A stretch of DNA of 64,000 nucleotides, taken from positions 248,001 to 312,000 of the forward strand of contig CAAFUS010000018.1 in assembly GCA_900766265.1 (NCBI GenBank). Direction: 5' to 3'. This DNA is from Pseudomonadaceae bacterium (GTDB lineage: Bacteria; Pseudomonadota; Gammaproteobacteria; Pseudomonadales; Pseudomonadaceae). The translations under genes and the position numbers were made by a program. The notes under the pieces are model-generated. The model ran no database searches. It saw only the letters and a list, made by a program, of their open reading frames with translations, and was not told the DNA's origin. Positions 43,571-52,960 of the stretch are shown one piece after another; within the stretch, counting starts at the first letter, position 1; the number at the start of each line of letters is the position of its first letter.

Positions 43571-44269
43571 GCGGGTCTCCAGGGTGGGCAAATCACGCAA
43601 AGGATTTTGAGGGGGTGCCTTACACAAGCAATCGCAAAGCTGAACGTCTAATCAGTTTCCCCACTTTGGTTCGCCTACTTCCCAAGGCATGTCGCCGAGA
43701 ATCACGTTTCTGCGCTATGAAGAACCGCAACCTCTCGTCGTCAGTACTTGAGCCGGATGGATCGTTTCCAGCATGGACGTTCGGGCGCGAACTTTAGAAC
43801 CACAGCTGGCCGAGATCAATTAAAAATCCTGCTTCGTTCCATTTTTTCCAGGACGGCGAACACCCCTCTGTTTTAACCGACAGGCATGACGTCACGATGT
43901 TCCGGATTTCACGCGCCGCTCGCCGGCCGGGCAGCCAGATCCGGGTTAGCCGGTGGCCTGCTCGACCGGCGAGACGATGCTGGTGTTGACCCAACCCGCT
44001 GCAGGTGCGATGCAGGTAGAACAGCAGGTCGCCGTGCGAGTCGCGCAGCGTCTCCAAACCCGCAGGCATCTTCTGATGGGCGCGGCCCCGCCTGCAGGCG
44101 GGGCCGCTGGGTTCGCCGACGGCATTCACGGTCAAGAGGGTTACACCCGAGCTCCCGTGCGTGGCGGCTTCGACGTCACGTCGGACGAGCATGGCGACCT
44201 CCGCGGCGCACGGGCTTTTGCCGTATACTTGCCGGCTTTTTCCGACACGCTTTACATACCGGGACCGCC
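43571..44269. other. 699-base speC/prfC intergenic region
   Basis: No confident gene. It must hold the divergent promoters of speC and prfC; TATACT at about 44224-44229 is a plausible -10 for prfC. A perfect 26-base palindrome (arms GCGGCCCCGCCTG and its complement) lies at 44082-44107, without a T-run. On the minus strand, about 43953-44050 gives protein-like pieces in two frames (DLLFYLHRTC and AGWVNTSIVSPVEQATG before a stop), possibly the tail of a decayed gene, but this is weak. Confidence 0.5.
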
Positions 44270-45853
<1,584 letters not shown>

Positions 45854-45869
45854 GCCGTCGCCCGCGCTG

Positions 45870-45926
45870 ACGCGAACCTTCCCGGGCCGGCGTGCAAGCA
45901 CGGCGCCTGCCCGCAAGGTTCGTCAC
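45870..45926. terminator. Large stem-loop between prfC and phoD
   Basis: GAACCTTCCCGGGC pairs with GCCCGCAAGGTTC, enclosing an inner CGTGC-AA-GCACG hairpin. It lies between the convergent prfC and phoD genes. There is no T-run, so it is probably a Rho-associated or mRNA-stabilising structure. Confidence 0.5.
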
Positions 45927-45993
45927 ACGCGGCCACCGCCGCAGCGGCTTCGCCTGGACGACCGGCATCTGCCGATGCCTGCCGCTCTAGACC

Positions 45994-47589
45994 TCAGGCG
46001 CGCTGGGGCTCCAGGGTCTTGGAAAACACCGCGATACCGTCGATATCCCGAAGGGTGACGCTCAAGGCGCCGCTGCGCGAATCGATCTCCACCTCTCCAA
46101 AGAACTGGTAGCCGGCATAGGGCGACGCGTTGGCGGTCGGCGGCGCTTTCTGGAAGACCACCTGCGGGCCGAAGGTCGCATCCAGCGGATTGGGCCCGAA
46201 GCTGCCGGCGTTGAGCGGCCCGGCGACGAATTCCCAGAACGGATCGAACTCCTGGAAGGCTGCGCGATTGGGGTGATAGTGGTGCGCCGCGCAGTAGTGC
46301 ACGTCGGCGGTCAGCCACAGGGTATTGCGGACCCGATAACGGCGGATGAAGCCAAGCAGATCGGCGATTTCCAGCTCTCGGCCACGCGGCGGGCCGTCCT
46401 GCCCGTTGGCGATCGCCTCCCAGCGCGCACGCCCGGCTTCATCGGTGCCGTCGGGCACATGCAGCCCAATGGGCATATCAGCGGCGATAACCTTCCATGT
46501 CGCCCGCGAATGACGCAATTCGCTCTTCAGCCAGCTCAGCTGCTCGGCCCCGAGGAACGCGGTATCCGGCCCCTGCTCATGCTGAAGATTATGGGTGTTG
46601 GGGCCGCGATAGGTGCGCATGTCCAGCACGAACACATCCAGCTGCGGCCCATAGGCGATCTTGCGATAGACGCGCCCGGAGGCATCACGACCTTCCAGTC
46701 GCATAGGGGCGTACTCCAGAAACGCCTGGCGTCCGCGACGGGCCAGCAGGTCGATATCCTTGACCTGATAACGCCCGTCCAGCTCCTTGCTGGGGGACCA
46801 GTTGTTGGTGACCTCATGGTCGTCCCACTGCCAGATCTGCGGCACCTCGGCGTTGAACTGGCGCAGGTTGTGATCGAGCAGGTTGTAGCGGTAGTTGCCG
46901 CGAAACTCCTCGAGCGTCTCGGCGACCTTCGTCTTGGCTTCGGTGACGATGTTGCGCCACAGACGCCCGTCCTCGGCGATCACTTCGGCCTGGATCGGGC
47001 CGTCGGCGTAGATCGCATCGCCGCTCTGGATGAAGAAGTCAGGCCGGCGCTGGCGCATGGCTTCGTAGATGCGCATGCCGCCGAAATCGGGGTTGATCCC
47101 CCACCCCTGGCCACAGGTATCCCCGCCCCAGACGAAGCGGATGTCCCTCGCCCGCTTGGGCGCCGTACGCAGATGCCCCAACCAGGGCTCGCTGCGCGCA
47201 TGATCCCGGGCATCCTCGAAGTAGGCGCGATAGAAGATCGATTGGTCCGAAGGCAGCCCGCGAAGATCCAGGCGCGCCGTGTAATCGAGGCGCTCATCGG
47301 TCGGCCGCGAGACCATCCGCCGGGCATTGCCGAAACCACTTGTGGTGTCCCACTCGACCACCAGCCGAGCCGGCCGATCACAGCGGCTCCAGATCACTGC
47401 GCGATCGGCCAGTACATCACCGGACTGCACGCCGTCGGTCATCCATGGCCGCGCGGTTGGCGCCGCGACGATGGCGGGCGATACGCCCAGCGCCGGCAGC
47501 GCGAGCCCCGCGCCGAGGCCTTGAACGAGGCGGCGGCGTATCGGGTCCGGTTCGGTCTGGTGCTGCTCGGTTACGGTCGGTTCGGTCAT
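45994..47589 (-). CDS. phoD: Alkaline phosphatase D (PhoD-like), Tat exported
   Basis: Metallophosphoesterase of the PhoD family, 531 residues, releasing phosphate from phosphodiesters or monoesters outside the cytoplasm. The Tat signal is visible: RRRLVQGLGAG followed by a hydrophobic stretch (residues ~20-45). Catalytic-site motifs GGDTCGQG, QSGDAIYADGP, WDDHEVTNNW and TADVHYCAAH are intact. ATG 47589 follows GGAGGG. A Pho-box-like element lies upstream. An N-terminal PhoD domain precedes the catalytic domain as usual. Confidence 0.92.
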   Translation of the reverse strand: MTEPTVTEQHQTEPDPIRRRLVQGLGAGLALPALGVSPAIVAAPTARPWMTDGVQSGDVLADRAVIWSRCDRPARLVVEWDTTSGFGNARRMVSRPTDERLDYTARLDLRGLPSDQSIFYRAYFEDARDHARSEPWLGHLRTAPKRARDIRFVWGGDTCGQGWGINPDFGGMRIYEAMRQRRPDFFIQSGDAIYADGPIQAEVIAEDGRLWRNIVTEAKTKVAETLEEFRGNYRYNLLDHNLRQFNAEVPQIWQWDDHEVTNNWSPSKELDGRYQVKDIDLLARRGRQAFLEYAPMRLEGRDASGRVYRKIAYGPQLDVFVLDMRTYRGPNTHNLQHEQGPDTAFLGAEQLSWLKSELRHSRATWKVIAADMPIGLHVPDGTDEAGRARWEAIANGQDGPPRGRELEIADLLGFIRRYRVRNTLWLTADVHYCAAHHYHPNRAAFQEFDPFWEFVAGPLNAGSFGPNPLDATFGPQVVFQKAPPTANASPYAGYQFFGEVEIDSRSGALSVTLRDIDGIAVFSKTLEPQRA

Positions 47590-47636
47590 GGTGGTCCCTC
47601 CAACGTTTGCCCGTTGAGAAGGGTTAAGCGACACGC

Positions 47637-47654
47637 TTGACAGAACCGTGACGC
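47637..47654 (-). promoter_or_regulatory. Candidate Pho box upstream of phoD
   Basis: On the minus strand, GCGTCACGGTTCTGTCAA holds two GTCA half-sites 11 bases apart, the spacing of PhoB direct repeats (CTGTCAT). The second repeat matches 6 of 7, the first 4 of 7. It lies about 50 bases before the phoD ATG. Confidence 0.5.
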
Positions 47655-47770
47655 ACCGACGAACGGTGTCCGGAACGACGCTCAGGCACCGCGTCGCGCC
47701 AGCCTCATGCCATGAACGCGCCGCTCACAACGACGCCTTTACACAGGCCGGCGCGAATGCACCGTCCGGA

Positions 47771-50167
47771 CTACTGCTCCTCATCCAGCGTCCACGCCAC
47801 CACCGAGTCGCCGATCTTCGTGCCGAACGAGCCATGCCCGCCGGCCATCTGCACCACGTACTGCTTCCCGGTTCGCTCCGACACGTAAGTCATCGGCGTC
47901 GCCTGCCCGCCGGCCGGCAGGCGGCCTTTCCACAGTTCCTTGCCGGTCTGCAGGTCGTAGGCGCGCAAGTAGTAGTCCAGGGTGCCGCTCATGAAGGCCA
48001 CGCCCCCGGCCGTGACGATCGGGCCGCCCAGCGCTGGCGTGCCGACCGGGAGGGGGATGCCCAGCGGAGCGCTGTCGCGGCTGGTTCCGTTCTTGTGCAT
48101 CCAGACCTTCTGCATGGTGCGCAGGTCGACCGCCGTGACGTACCCCCACGGCGGCGCCTGACACGGCAGGCCGAGTACCGACAGCAAAGGTTGCAGCCGC
48201 ACCATGTAAGGGGCGCCGAGGTTCGGCTGCAAGCCGGTCTCGCCGCCACCGGTGCGCTCGTCGGGGTCCACCTCGCTGCGCTTGACCATCTGCGAGACGA
48301 ACGCCAGGTAATTGGGCGCGCCGAACAGCAGCTGGCGGCTCGGGTCGACGGCCACCGATGGCCAGTTGAAGGTCCCGACGTTGCCCGGATAGATCAGCGA
48401 GCCCTGCTCGGACGGCGGGGTGAAGTCCCCCTCGTAGCGCAGCTTGCGGAACTGGATGCGGCACATCATCTGATCCAGCGGGGTACCGCCCCACATGTCG
48501 CGTTCATACAGGGGCTCGTCCGGCGCGTAGCTGAGGGCCGAGGCCGGCTGTGTCGGGGCGGTGTAGTCGCCCTCGACGGTACCTTGCGGCACCGGATGCT
48601 CTTGCACCGGCACGATCGGCTCGCCGGTGCGCCGGTCAAGCACGTACAGATCGCCGCGCTTGGTCGGCTGGATGATCGCCGGCACCCTGCCCTGCGGCCC
48701 ATCGATATCCACCAAGGTCGGCTGCGATGGCAGATCCCGGTCCCAGAGATCGTGATGGATGGTCTGGAACTCCCAGCGCACCCGGCCGGTTTCCAGCTCC
48801 AGCGCGACCAGGGTCGCCGTGAAACGCTCGGATTCGGGCGTGCGCGGCACACCCCACTGGTCCGGCGTCTGGTTGCCGGTGGGGATGTAGACCAGGCCGA
48901 GCGACTCGTCGGCCGTGGCGATGGTCCAGGAGTTGGGCGTGCTGCGTACGAAGGTCTCGCCCGGCGGCAACGGCTCGGTGGCGTCCGGGTTGCCCGGGTC
49001 GAAATTCCACACCAGCTGGCCGCTGCGCACGTCGTAGGCACGGATCACGCCGCCGGGGGAGTCCACCGCGCCGTTGTCGGTGATCGAACCGCCCACGATC
49101 ACCAGCCTTTCGGTCACCACCGGCGGCGAAGTGGGCAGGTAGACGCCCAACGCGTCGTCACCCAGCCCAACCTTCAGGTCCACCACCCCGGCGTTGCCGA
49201 AATCTTCGCAGGGCTTGCCATCTTCCACATCGAGGGCGACCAGGGTGCCGTCGTTGGTCGGCAGGAACAGCCGGCGCTCGCAACGCGCGGCGGGCTGCGG
49301 GCTGGTCCCCGTCGCACCGCCATAGCGGGTCGCATCGTGGAAGGCCAGGCCACGGCAGGTCATGTGCTGGTAGTACTCGGCCTTGCGGTTGATGCTCGGA
49401 TCGAAGCGCCAACGCTCCTCGCCGGTGTCGGCATCCAGCGCGATGGCGATGCTGTGCGGGGTGCAGATGTACAGCGCGTCGCCGATCTTGAGCGGCGTGA
49501 CCTGGTTGGTCAGTTCACCCGGATCGCCTTCGCCCGGCAGGTCGCCGGTGTGGTATTCCCAGGCCTTTTTCAACTTGTCGGCGTTCTCCGGGGTGATCAA
49601 GTCAGCTGTCGAATAGCGATCCCCTCGGTCCGAGCCGCCATAGGCCGTCCAGGCACTGGCGGAACGATCGGCCTGCCCGTCCGGGCTGATGCCCTGCATC
49701 TGCGCGTCGCTGAACTGGCCCTCGATCGAATGGTAGTCCTGGGTCAGTGAATAGACGGCCATCAGTGCACCGGCGAGCAGCCCCACGCCGAGCAGGCCGC
49801 TGGCCCCGTCGCGCCAGGTGCGCCGGTGGCCCACGTGGCGGTTGATGAACGGCAGGATCAGCCACAGCCCCAACAGGCACCAGAGATCGATGCGCGGCGC
49901 CAGCTGCCACCAGTCGAACCGCACCTCGTAGATGGTCCAGGCCAGCGTCGCCAGCAGCAGCGCCCCGTACACCCAGAGCGCCGCCCGGCGCCGGGTGAAC
50001 AGCAGGCCCGCCACCACCAGCAACCCGATTCCGGCGATCAGGTAGTACCAGGAGCCACCCAATGCCGCCAGGTACACACCACCGATAGCCATGGCGCCAC
50101 CCAGCACCAGCACCACCAGGGCGGTTAGGGTGATCCGTAGCGGTCGGGCCTCGTGTTCGTTGCTCAT
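47771..50167 (-). CDS. gcd: Membrane PQQ-dependent glucose dehydrogenase
   Basis: Quinoprotein glucose dehydrogenase, 798 residues, oxidising glucose to gluconate in the periplasm and feeding electrons to ubiquinone. Five N-terminal helices (residues ~10-145) anchor an eight-bladed PQQ propeller with tryptophan-docking repeats such as GTFNWPSVAVDP and TPALGGPIVTAGGVAFMSG. ATG at 50167 (MSNEHEARPLRITL) gives the family length; the longer frame to 50230 is unlikely. PQQ synthesis genes are not in the window. A Cra-like palindrome core lies at 50209-50217 just upstream, and the fructose operon ends 104 bases upstream. Confidence 0.95.
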   Translation of the reverse strand: MSNEHEARPLRITLTALVVLVLGGAMAIGGVYLAALGGSWYYLIAGIGLLVVAGLLFTRRRAALWVYGALLLATLAWTIYEVRFDWWQLAPRIDLWCLLGLWLILPFINRHVGHRRTWRDGASGLLGVGLLAGALMAVYSLTQDYHSIEGQFSDAQMQGISPDGQADRSASAWTAYGGSDRGDRYSTADLITPENADKLKKAWEYHTGDLPGEGDPGELTNQVTPLKIGDALYICTPHSIAIALDADTGEERWRFDPSINRKAEYYQHMTCRGLAFHDATRYGGATGTSPQPAARCERRLFLPTNDGTLVALDVEDGKPCEDFGNAGVVDLKVGLGDDALGVYLPTSPPVVTERLVIVGGSITDNGAVDSPGGVIRAYDVRSGQLVWNFDPGNPDATEPLPPGETFVRSTPNSWTIATADESLGLVYIPTGNQTPDQWGVPRTPESERFTATLVALELETGRVRWEFQTIHHDLWDRDLPSQPTLVDIDGPQGRVPAIIQPTKRGDLYVLDRRTGEPIVPVQEHPVPQGTVEGDYTAPTQPASALSYAPDEPLYERDMWGGTPLDQMMCRIQFRKLRYEGDFTPPSEQGSLIYPGNVGTFNWPSVAVDPSRQLLFGAPNYLAFVSQMVKRSEVDPDERTGGGETGLQPNLGAPYMVRLQPLLSVLGLPCQAPPWGYVTAVDLRTMQKVWMHKNGTSRDSAPLGIPLPVGTPALGGPIVTAGGVAFMSGTLDYYLRAYDLQTGKELWKGRLPAGGQATPMTYVSERTGKQYVVQMAGGHGSFGTKIGDSVVAWTLDEEQ

Positions 50168-50207
50168 CAGCACGCTCCTGCTCGTTCGGTTGAGGCGAGG
50201 GGCGAAG

Positions 50208-50219
50208 CGAAACGTTTTG
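50208..50219. promoter_or_regulatory. Candidate Cra/FruR-like site upstream of gcd
   Basis: CGAAACGTTTTG keeps the core GAAACGTTT of the perfect site in the fruB-fruR gap, matching 9 of 12 positions. It lies 41 bases before the gcd start. Functional binding is inference. Confidence 0.4.
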
Positions 50220-50270
50220 ATACACCTCACCCTGCTATGGATGGATGCAGCGATGAGGGCTTAGTTCAGC

Positions 50271-52004
50271 TCATGCGACGGCGTCGACGCTCAACGGTTG
50301 TGCCTCGGGCCTCTTGATGACGGCGTAGACCACGCCGGTCAGCAGACTGCCGGCGGCGATGGCCAGCAGATAGAGCAGCGCGTGGTTCATCGCGTTGGGG
50401 ATCAGCAGCACGAACAATCCGCCGTGGGGGGCCAACAGCTTGCAGCCAAACGCCATCGACAGCGCACCGGTGAGCGCGCCACCGGCGATGCTGGCGGGGA
50501 TGACCCGCAGCGGGTCCTTGGCGGCGAAGGGAATTGCGCCCTCGGAAATGAAGCACAGCCCCAGCACGCCGGCGGCCTTGCCGGCTTCGCGTTCGGCCTG
50601 GGCGAACTTGCGCCGGGCCAGCACGCTGGCGATCGCCATGCCGATCGGCGGCACCATGCCGGCGGCCATGGTCGCGGCCATTGGCGCGTAGCTCTGGGAC
50701 GCCAGCAGGCCGACGGAAAAGGCATAGGCGGCCTTGTTGATCGGCCCGCCCAGGTCCACGCACATCATCGCGCCGAGCAGCAGGCCGAGCAGGATTGCGT
50801 TGGACGTGCCCATGGTGTCGAGGAAGGCGGTCAGCCCGTTGAGCATCTGCGCGACCGGCGTGCCGACCACATAGATCATTACCAGCCCGGTGAACAGGCT
50901 GGCCAGCAGCGGAATGATCAGGATCGGCTTGAGCGACTCGACGCTCACCGGCAGCCGCACCCAGCGGACCACCGCCAGTGCGCTGTAGCCGGCCACGAAG
51001 CCGGCGATGATGCCGCCGATAAAACCCGCACCCAGGCTGCCGGCCAGCAACCCTCCGATCATGCCCGGAGCGAGGCCCGGACGGTCGGCGATCGAATAGG
51101 CGATGTAGCCGGCCAGCAGCGGCACCATCAGCTGGAAGGCGGTCTCCCCGCCTATCTTCATCAGGGCCGCGGCGAGCGTCCCCTCTTCCTTGAACGCCTC
51201 GATGCCAAAGACGAACGACAGGGCAATCAGCAACCCGCCGGCCACCACCATCGGCAGCATGTAGGACACGCCGGTCAGCAGGTGTTTGTAGACGCCGGTC
51301 TTCTCGGCCTTCTTCGGCGCCTGGTCGGCGGGCGTGGCGCCCGTCTCGACGCGGGCCTCCTCGAGGGTCTTCTGCAGTGTGGCCTCGGGCTGCTTCAGGG
51401 CGACGCCGGTACCGCAGCGGTAGATGCGCTTGCCGGCAAAACGCTCCACGTCCACCTCGATGTCGGTAGCCAGCAGCACCGCATCGGCGTCGTCGATGGC
51501 CTGGCGCTCCAGCACGTTGCGCGCGCCGACCGAACCGCGGGTTTCGACCTGCAACTGGTAACCGAGCTTCTTGGCCGCCTGCTGCAGGGCTTCGGCGGCC
51601 ATGAAGGTGTGCGCCACCCCGGTCGGGCAGGCGGTGATCGCGACCAGCCGCGGCGTACGCGCACCGCTCGCGGCGGCGGGCTCGCCTTCGGCCTCGAACA
51701 CCTCGGCCTCTGCAGCCACCCGCCGGAGGAATGCCTCGGGGTCGCGCAGCGCCTCGGCAGGCGTCGACTCCAGCAGTCGCTTGCCGACGAAGCGCTGCAG
51801 GGACAATGGCCCGGTTCTGACCACCACCACCAGATCGGCAGCGGCGATTTCGGCGGAGGTCAGCGGCGAACCGATCGCTCGCGGGTCGTGCACCTCGACG
51901 CGCGTCGACCAGCCGAGGCGCTGCGCTGCGGCTTCCAGCAGGCGCGACGTCAAGACGCTGGTGACCATGCCGTTCGGGCAAGCCGTGACGATCAGAAGAT
52001 TCAT
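50271..52004 (-). CDS. fruA: PTS fructose transporter subunit IIBC
   Basis: Fructose permease of the phosphotransferase system, 577 residues: an N-terminal duplicated IIB' domain (residues 1-100, ITACPNGMV-like), the active IIB domain with phospho-Cys in AITACPTGVAHTFMAAEAL (near residue 127), and a membrane IIC domain of about eight helices (from ~240). It imports fructose as fructose-1-phosphate. The start overlaps the fruK stop by 4 bases, so translation is coupled. Confidence 0.96.
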   Translation of the reverse strand: MNLLIVTACPNGMVTSVLTSRLLEAAAQRLGWSTRVEVHDPRAIGSPLTSAEIAAADLVVVVRTGPLSLQRFVGKRLLESTPAEALRDPEAFLRRVAAEAEVFEAEGEPAAASGARTPRLVAITACPTGVAHTFMAAEALQQAAKKLGYQLQVETRGSVGARNVLERQAIDDADAVLLATDIEVDVERFAGKRIYRCGTGVALKQPEATLQKTLEEARVETGATPADQAPKKAEKTGVYKHLLTGVSYMLPMVVAGGLLIALSFVFGIEAFKEEGTLAAALMKIGGETAFQLMVPLLAGYIAYSIADRPGLAPGMIGGLLAGSLGAGFIGGIIAGFVAGYSALAVVRWVRLPVSVESLKPILIIPLLASLFTGLVMIYVVGTPVAQMLNGLTAFLDTMGTSNAILLGLLLGAMMCVDLGGPINKAAYAFSVGLLASQSYAPMAATMAAGMVPPIGMAIASVLARRKFAQAEREAGKAAGVLGLCFISEGAIPFAAKDPLRVIPASIAGGALTGALSMAFGCKLLAPHGGLFVLLIPNAMNHALLYLLAIAAGSLLTGVVYAVIKRPEAQPLSVDAVA

Positions 52005-52960
52005 TCCGCACCTCGTGTCAGGGTTGGTGCGAGCGCCTGCACGCTCACTTCGGTTTCCAGCCGGGCCAACTGCTGGCGGTCGCCGATACCGAAACCGATC
52101 TGCCCGACCGCCTGCGCGGCGACCGCCGTGGCCAGACGCAGGGTACGCTCGCCGGTCCAGCCCGCGAGCAGCCCGTGGAGCATGCCCGCCAGCAGCGAGT
52201 CGCCAGCGCCGACCGTGCTGACCACCTCGACCCGCGGCGGCGTGGCCTGCAGCAGGCCCTCCGGACCGAACCAGCTGACCCCCTCGGCACCGCGGGACAC
52301 CACGACATGCGCGATCCCGGTGTCTCGCAGCCGTCCGGCTTCGCCCGCCAGCGTCGCGGACGAATCGAGCGTCGCGCCGCAGGCACTGGCCAACTCCTCC
52401 TCATTGGGCTTGACCAGCCAGGGTGACACCTCCAGCGCTGCTCGTAGCGCCGCGCCGCTGGTGTCGACCGCCAACGGGATATCGAGCTGCCGAAGCATCC
52501 TGAGCAGCTCGGAGAACCAGTCGATGCCGACGCCACGCGGCAGGCTGCCGGCAACCACCACCGCGTCGTGGCCCGGCGCGACACGGGCCAGGCGCGCCAG
52601 CAACATCGCCTGGGCCTGCTCGCTGGCCATCAGCCCCGGCCCGTTGATGTCGGTCACCCGCCCGCCGGTTTCAGCGAGCTTGACGTTGCTGCGTGTCTCG
52701 CCCGGCACACGAACGAACTCGTCGACGAAACCGCGGCGGGCGAACAGTGCATCGAAATCATTGGGGTTGCTCTGGCCCAGAAAGCCGCTGACCGTGCAGC
52801 GATGCCCCAGGTCAGCGAGCACCTGGGCCACGTTGAGTCCCTTGCCGGCCGCATGGACGTTCAGCGACTCACTGCGATTGACCTCGCCGAGCCGCAGGTC
52901 AGTCAGGCGCACGGTCAGGTCCAGCGCCGGATTGGGCGTGATGCTCAGGATCCTCGCCAT
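52001..52960 (-). CDS. fruK: 1-Phosphofructokinase
   Basis: PfkB-family sugar kinase, 319 residues, converting fructose-1-phosphate to fructose-1,6-bisphosphate. The N-terminal TPNPALDLTV, AAGKGLNVAQVLA and catalytic VGAGDSLLAGML motifs are typical. Middle gene of fruBKA: its start overlaps the fruB stop by one base and its stop overlaps fruA by four. Confidence 0.96.
   Translation of the reverse strand: MARILSITPNPALDLTVRLTDLRLGEVNRSESLNVHAAGKGLNVAQVLADLGHRCTVSGFLGQSNPNDFDALFARRGFVDEFVRVPGETRSNVKLAETGGRVTDINGPGLMASEQAQAMLLARLARVAPGHDAVVVAGSLPRGVGIDWFSELLRMLRQLDIPLAVDTSGAALRAALEVSPWLVKPNEEELASACGATLDSSATLAGEAGRLRDTGIAHVVVSRGAEGVSWFGPEGLLQATPPRVEVVSTVGAGDSLLAGMLHGLLAGWTGERTLRLATAVAAQAVGQIGFGIGDRQQLARLETEVSVQALAPTLTRGAE

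Noticed and set aside
44082..44107. Rho-independent terminator.
   Set aside because: The stem is perfect but there is no T-run on either side and no adjacent gene end, so only a palindrome is reported.
43794..44192. A 132-codon minus-strand frame in the speC-prfC gap.
   Set aside because: Arg/Gly-rich composition, no start signal, and the most protein-like parts need a frame change, so it is not called as a gene.
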